NCBI RefSeq assembly: GCF_003285545.1
Contig: NZ_QLNV01000006.1
Location: 186,001-250,000, forward strand
Source of the DNA: Sinomicrobium soli
Lineage (GTDB): Bacteria > Bacteroidota > Bacteroidia > Flavobacteriales > Flavobacteriaceae
Reading direction: 5' to 3'
DNA: 64,000 bases
Below, one piece after another: positions 60,400-64,000 of the stretch. A program made the position numbers and the translations under genes. The notes beneath the pieces are model-generated. The model worked only from the letters and a program-made list of their open reading frames with translations, was not told the origin of the DNA and did no database searches. How positions within the stretch are numbered: the first letter of the stretch is position 1; the number at the start of each line of letters is the position of its first letter.

Positions 60400-60402
60400 G
60401 TT

Positions 60403-60690
60403 ATGGAAAAGGCAATAAACATAGTGAAACATTTTCCCAAGCATCTGTTTTGGGATATGGATGCCAGTAGATTATCTGTAAAAAGGGATAAGGCTATTAT
60501 CATTCCCAGGGCTTTGTTTGCCACAACTGCATCAAGTTTTGAAAAGGATATTCAAAAGCTGGAGAAACTCTATTCCGCAAAAGAAATTGTTTCCGTATTA
60601 AAAGTGACCAAAGAGCATATCAGTAATGAAGTATGTATACTGGTTGCCCGACATTATCATACGGAGCCCTTTTTTAGATATACTTTTTAA
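60403..60690 (+). CDS. DUF6922-like antitoxin-type protein, partner missing
   Basis: The ATG at 60403 gives 95 residues: MEKAINIVKHFPKHLFWDMDASRLSVKRDKAIIIPRALF is the region (cited landmarks HFPKHLFWDMDASRLSV and IIPRALFATT), then KLYSAKEIVSVLKVTKEHIS. This resembles DUF6922 proteins, which usually precede an AbiEii-like nucleotidyltransferase toxin. No such toxin follows: 34 bases later the coupling-protein gene ends on the other strand. It is thus likely an orphan antitoxin. It lies within a cassette flanked by copies of the coupling-gene end. Confidence 0.65.
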   Translation: MEKAINIVKHFPKHLFWDMDASRLSVKRDKAIIIPRALFATTASSFEKDIQKLEKLYSAKEIVSVLKVTKEHISNEVCILVARHYHTEPFFRYTF

Positions 60691-60724
60691 TAAGGGTGTT
60701 AATCTATGACATGACTACAGAGAA

Positions 60725-60923
60725 TCATCCGAACAAATTTCTGACTTCGGTATGAATCCTCAAAAACCCAGTATCGATATCCACCGGGTTTTCCGGTAGT
60801 GGGGGCAAGTCTTTAGCGATGACATGCTTTTTGAATTGTACCCGTTTTTCCCTGCCATCGGCAAAAGCCACGAACTCTCCGGGTTTGAGCCTGAAAAACC
60901 GATCTGCCCGGATCTTGGCTACT
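60725..60923 (-). repeat. Direct repeat, copy B: end of the intact coupling-protein gene
   Basis: This is the 3-prime end of the full coupling-protein gene, repeated at 60142-60340 with about 86% identity and no gaps in the 189 bases counted. The unique segment between the copies is 384 bases. Confidence 0.88.
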
Positions 60924-62302
60924 TCTCTTTCTGACTTGGTGATTCGGGTCCGAGGGTTGGTCCATTCCCCTTTACTGACACTGGTGGCCTTCCGTTTTAC
61001 GATCTCAAAAAACTGTTCGTAATACCGGGCCGTATCCGGATCATTGGCTTTTCCGAAAAACTGGTACGAGAGGTTACTCAGGATAGCCTTGCTGGCTTTA
61101 TCCCCATAGAGCAGGTCGTTTTGTATCTTATCCTGCAAGACATACAGGGTGGTAATGTCAAAACTCCGGAGCGTTGCCGGGATACGGTGCATGTTAAGAA
61201 GCCGTATGGTGGGGGCTTCCTCCATAAGAACAAAGGAGGGTAAACGACTGCGAACACTCATCTGTTTGGTCATGGTGTGCATAATGGTGGCCAGTACCGG
61301 AGCATAAGAGGTTTCAAACAGCGGGTTATTGACCAGGGATACCACCGCAGGGTGATCCTCATGATTGATATCCAGGGGCACTTCATCCGCGGAGAGCAGG
61401 GTAAAGAGCCGCCTGGTAGCGATCTTTTTAAAAGCGTTGGCCAGGGTGCTTTTGACTGCTGCAGTCTGCCGCTCCGAATCGATACCGCTGATAAAGGCAT
61501 CGGCCATGGCGTGGGATGTCCGGTTGGAACTCAAAAAATCGGCCAGTTCCTCGGTATCCAGGTACTGGTATAGTGCGATGACATGGGGAAGGGTACAGTA
61601 TTGCGGATAATCCGTGCGCAGTTTCCAGATCATCCCGGCGATAAGCCCTTCTACGGCGTCGTTAAAGAAGCGGGAGGACCCCACGGCCGAGGAGTCCTTC
61701 ATCTCCAGGAGGTTTTCCAAGAGGACGCGGGAGACCTCGTTAACGGATTCCTCCTGTTCCAGGTATCGTGGTGCAATAGGATTGACCCGGAAATAGATCT
61801 GATCCGGGGATACGATATAAAACGGAATGTTCGCCCGTTGAAACAGGGGATAAGCGATCTCGGTGAGTTCAAAATGCTTGTAGTCGTGCATTACCCCGCA
61901 AAAGGAGTGCTCCCCGAGGTGCTGTAACAGCTTATAGACCACGCTTTCCGTTTTTCCACTCCCGGCCGCCCCGATGATCGAGACACCCCTTCGGATATTG
62001 TGCAGGGTAAGCGATCCGCCGGCATGCGGGATTTTCACCGTGTATATTTTTGGTTTCTTTGGAAGCAGTATATAACACATCCGGATATACGCCGCGGTAA
62101 GCAATAGCCATGCAGGGCCCTGGGCTATAGCTACGATTTTTAAACCGACTGTTCCCGGAATGTGCCAGTACCAGGTAAACCCGGCCAACAGGGACATGAT
62201 CCCGGTGGCCGCAAAACCCTTATGGATGCCCTGGAACCTTATGGCCGGGAAGAAGAGTAGTAGTGTAAATACGGGGAGGTAGATATAATTATAGGGAAAC
62301 AT
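60725..62302 (-). CDS. mobC: Type IV coupling protein (VirD4/TraG-like, MobC of Bacteroidetes elements)
   Basis: The ATG at 62302 gives 525 residues; an ATG at 62353 would overlap the relaxase gene. Two membrane segments at the N-terminus (about 5-75) are followed by the ATPase: Walker A GAAGSGKTESVVYKLL, Walker B FVLMEEAPTIRLL, and LANAFKKIATRRLFTLL. It brings the relaxase-DNA complex to the channel. The gene follows the relaxase with a 19-base gap. Its C-terminal end (ADRFFRLKPGEFVAFADG onward) is repeated beyond the antitoxin cassette. Confidence 0.88.
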   Translation of the reverse strand: MFPYNYIYLPVFTLLLFFPAIRFQGIHKGFAATGIMSLLAGFTWYWHIPGTVGLKIVAIAQGPAWLLLTAAYIRMCYILLPKKPKIYTVKIPHAGGSLTLHNIRRGVSIIGAAGSGKTESVVYKLLQHLGEHSFCGVMHDYKHFELTEIAYPLFQRANIPFYIVSPDQIYFRVNPIAPRYLEQEESVNEVSRVLLENLLEMKDSSAVGSSRFFNDAVEGLIAGMIWKLRTDYPQYCTLPHVIALYQYLDTEELADFLSSNRTSHAMADAFISGIDSERQTAAVKSTLANAFKKIATRRLFTLLSADEVPLDINHEDHPAVVSLVNNPLFETSYAPVLATIMHTMTKQMSVRSRLPSFVLMEEAPTIRLLNMHRIPATLRSFDITTLYVLQDKIQNDLLYGDKASKAILSNLSYQFFGKANDPDTARYYEQFFEIVKRKATSVSKGEWTNPRTRITKSEREVAKIRADRFFRLKPGEFVAFADGREKRVQFKKHVIAKDLPPLPENPVDIDTGFLRIHTEVRNLFG

Positions 62303-62321
62303 TGTTTGAAGTAATATAAGG

Positions 62322-63344
62322 TTAATAGCCGTGTTCTGCATCTTTGGTGACATTAATGGCCTTGCGCAGCGCTTTAATGGTCTTAAGGGCGAGCTGGGTT
62401 TTGGTAGTGGGGATAGCGAGTTTCGGGATACCGATGCCAGATTCCCGGAGAATCGAGAGGGCCTTTTTCCGCTCTTTTTTCGGAGCTTTTAAAAGCAGTT
62501 CAAAGTATTTTTTAGGATCGTTTACCATCAGTTTACGCGCCTGGTAGTGTTCCGCAAAATTGCGCCGGTAGCCGGTCATACGGTCAAAGGTCTTCTCGGT
62601 ACTTGAAAAAAAATGATCCCGGTCAAAGCCCCGTTTGACCGTTTTTCCGTTGAGCTCGACCTGGGAAGCCTTGTATTTACCCCCGGGAGAGAGGCTATAG
62701 GTATTGGTATCATCTTTACGGCTGACAATAAGATGAATATGGGTCTGGAGCCCCGGTTTGGGCATGCCTTGTGCAATGAGCTTCCCGTCTATTTTATGCG
62801 GGGCGGCTTCGGTAAGCTGTTTGATCCGGGTTTTCATGTCCCGGATATTGCCCTTCAGCTCCCCGCGTTCCACTTTTCGGATATTGTTGTTAAGCCGGGC
62901 AATTTTCCTGGAGTAGGGAGCATTTTCGCGGATCTCCAGGTCAAAGCCCTTGTAGGAGCGGTGATGTTCGATCTTGGCGTAGTATTTCAGGTCATTAACC
63001 GTAATTTCCCGGTCCCGGTGAAAGGATTGGGCGTAGCTTTTCATCACTTCCCGGGTATACTCCTTGAGGCTCATGGTCCCTTTTTGCAGATGCTGTAGTT
63101 CCCGTTTACTGGGATTTATGGTAATGGAGTAGAAGCGGGGTTCGGTTTTCCGGAGCTTGGCGGTATTGCTGTCAATGTCCTTAATAACCTCTTTCCGGTG
63201 AACCTTATCGTGCTCCTGGTTAAAAAAATGTTCCTTGGCCTGTGGTGCCTTATCTTCATTTTCCTTTTCGAGATAATCCACGAAATCGGACACACTATTA
63301 CTATAGGTGTCGCTCATACGCTGCGATGTGATGGTGACATACAT
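62322..63344 (-). CDS. mobB: Relaxase/mobilisation protein (MobB-type, DUF5712-like)
   Basis: This 340-residue basic protein has the HxH part of a relaxase active site (LQTHIHLIVSRKD, about 200-212) with a Tyr-rich N-terminus that includes YSNSVSDFVDYLE. PRFYSITINPSKRELQHL and the long basic C-terminus (KAPKKERKKALSIL) match DUF5712/MobB proteins of flavobacterial elements. It should nick the origin of transfer. It starts 4 bases after the BfmA-like gene. Confidence 0.8.
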   Translation of the reverse strand: MYVTITSQRMSDTYSNSVSDFVDYLEKENEDKAPQAKEHFFNQEHDKVHRKEVIKDIDSNTAKLRKTEPRFYSITINPSKRELQHLQKGTMSLKEYTREVMKSYAQSFHRDREITVNDLKYYAKIEHHRSYKGFDLEIRENAPYSRKIARLNNNIRKVERGELKGNIRDMKTRIKQLTEAAPHKIDGKLIAQGMPKPGLQTHIHLIVSRKDDTNTYSLSPGGKYKASQVELNGKTVKRGFDRDHFFSSTEKTFDRMTGYRRNFAEHYQARKLMVNDPKKYFELLLKAPKKERKKALSILRESGIGIPKLAIPTTKTQLALKTIKALRKAINVTKDAEHGY

Positions 63345-63348
63345 GATA

Positions 63349-63945
63349 TTACTGTTTAAGGTTTAACTTTCGTTTGAGGCGTTCCAGGGCTTCTACCGGT
63401 AGGTCGATACGCAGGTAGGGTTTGCCGAAATTGCTCCGGATGGGTTTTACCTTGTCCAGGAATGTTGTAATTTCTTTTTTGGTATGAGATAGTTCCTGTA
63501 CGGCCCGGTTATGTTTCTCTTTGTATAGTGAGACTTGCTCCAAGGCCTCTTCCAGGTCCAGGTTGGTGAGGGGCGATGTCTTGTCTCCCGAACCGGGGAT
63601 GTTTTTTTTCTCCTGCCGTTTTTTCTTTCCGGGAACTTTGGATTTTCCCCGGGCGGTATCCGCCTGTTCAAAGAGATTTTGGAGCATGGCTACGGTAGGT
63701 TTGGTCTGGTGTTTTTCCATGTCTTTTATGATGGCCACTACGGCATGCAACCGGCTTTTGAGTTTCTTTTCCAGGGTAACCATATTGGGGCCCAGTATCT
63801 CGTTTGGTGACAGTTTGTTGATTTCAAAGAAATCCAGCATGGAAGCCATCGCCTGGCTATGGTTGGGAGCGATCTTTTTGGAGAATACCCGGAACCGGTC
63901 TGCGATCTTTTTTTTAATCCGTATGGTGGCGAATTCATATTTCAT
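63349..63945 (-). CDS. BfmA/BtgA-family mobilisation protein
   Basis: This 198-residue basic protein has an N-terminal DNA-binding part (FATIRIKKKIADRFRVFSKK, then SQAMASMLDFFEIN), a coiled middle and a basic Lys-rich linker (GKSKVPGKKKRQEKKN). Relatives form the relaxosome with a MobB relaxase at oriT. It is the first gene of the mob operon, so oriT probably lies just beyond the right edge. Only 55 bases of its upstream region are visible. Confidence 0.78.
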   Translation of the reverse strand: MKYEFATIRIKKKIADRFRVFSKKIAPNHSQAMASMLDFFEINKLSPNEILGPNMVTLEKKLKSRLHAVVAIIKDMEKHQTKPTVAMLQNLFEQADTARGKSKVPGKKKRQEKKNIPGSGDKTSPLTNLDLEEALEQVSLYKEKHNRAVQELSHTKKEITTFLDKVKPIRSNFGKPYLRIDLPVEALERLKRKLNLKQ

Positions 63946-64000
63946 GGTATTCTTCTCTTTTGATAGGGATTTGACGCAAAAAATGACGGTTTTTCGGGCA

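Overview
The window comes from a member of the Bacteroidota, most likely a flavobacterium. The signs are SusC/SusD pairs, FecI-type sigma/FecR pairs, TssD/VgrG proteins of the Bacteroidota type VI secretion system (T6SS), Bacteroidetes-type conjugation genes (traE to traN, RteC, BfmA/BtgA), and promoter elements resembling TTG-N19-TANNTTTG. No rRNA, tRNA, CRISPR array or insertion sequence was recognised.

Layout. (1) 1-3.6 kb holds ordinary membrane genes: the end of an MFS transporter, a CPA1 K+/H+ antiporter with a TrkA-C domain, and a CNNM/CBS protein. (2) 4.0-11.7 kb is a T6SS cargo island without the core machine. It has two TssD/Hcp tube proteins, a putative HEFGH metalloprotease with a small lipoprotein, VgrG, two unknown proteins, a PAAR-like protein fused to a nuclease-like toxin tip with a candidate immunity gene, and a convergent XRE regulator. 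(3) 12.4-27.7 kb (locus A) and 29.3-46.6 kb (locus B) are two tandem, gene-for-gene similar loci. Each runs ECF sigma, FecR, SusC with an STN domain, SusD, and a secreted M16 metalloprotease. A convergent operon on the other side of a terminator encodes small secreted four-cysteine proteins, a membrane-anchored propeller-like protein and a MauE/DoxX-like membrane protein with a CSCGG motif. Locus A has an AraC regulator, a second sigma factor and a lone helix-turn-helix (HTH) protein. Locus B has a TPR histidine kinase and two response regulators, one lacking the phospho-acceptor Asp. No carbohydrate-active enzyme is present, so these are probably not glycan-utilisation loci. The protease plus TonB-dependent receptor plus Cys-rich small proteins suggest uptake, processing or signalling with a peptide or protein. 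(4) 27.9-31.5 kb between the loci is crowded with toxin-antitoxin genes: PIN/HTH, ParE/antitoxin, and an AbiEi-like antitoxin with only a stub of its partner. (5) 46.7-64 kb is part of an integrative conjugative element: RteC, an excisionase-like HTH, replication-type proteins, a degenerate EEP-family protein, GIY-YIG, amidase, traE-F-G-I-J-K-M-N, then in the opposite direction a coupling protein, a relaxase and a BfmA-like protein. Neither end of the element nor an integrase is in view.

The main observations are the duplicated SusCD/M16/Cys-protein system with 21-22 bp phased direct repeats near its promoters, and two cases in which the 3-prime end of a gene (the ECF sigma factor and the coupling protein) is duplicated around a small antisense antitoxin-type cassette.
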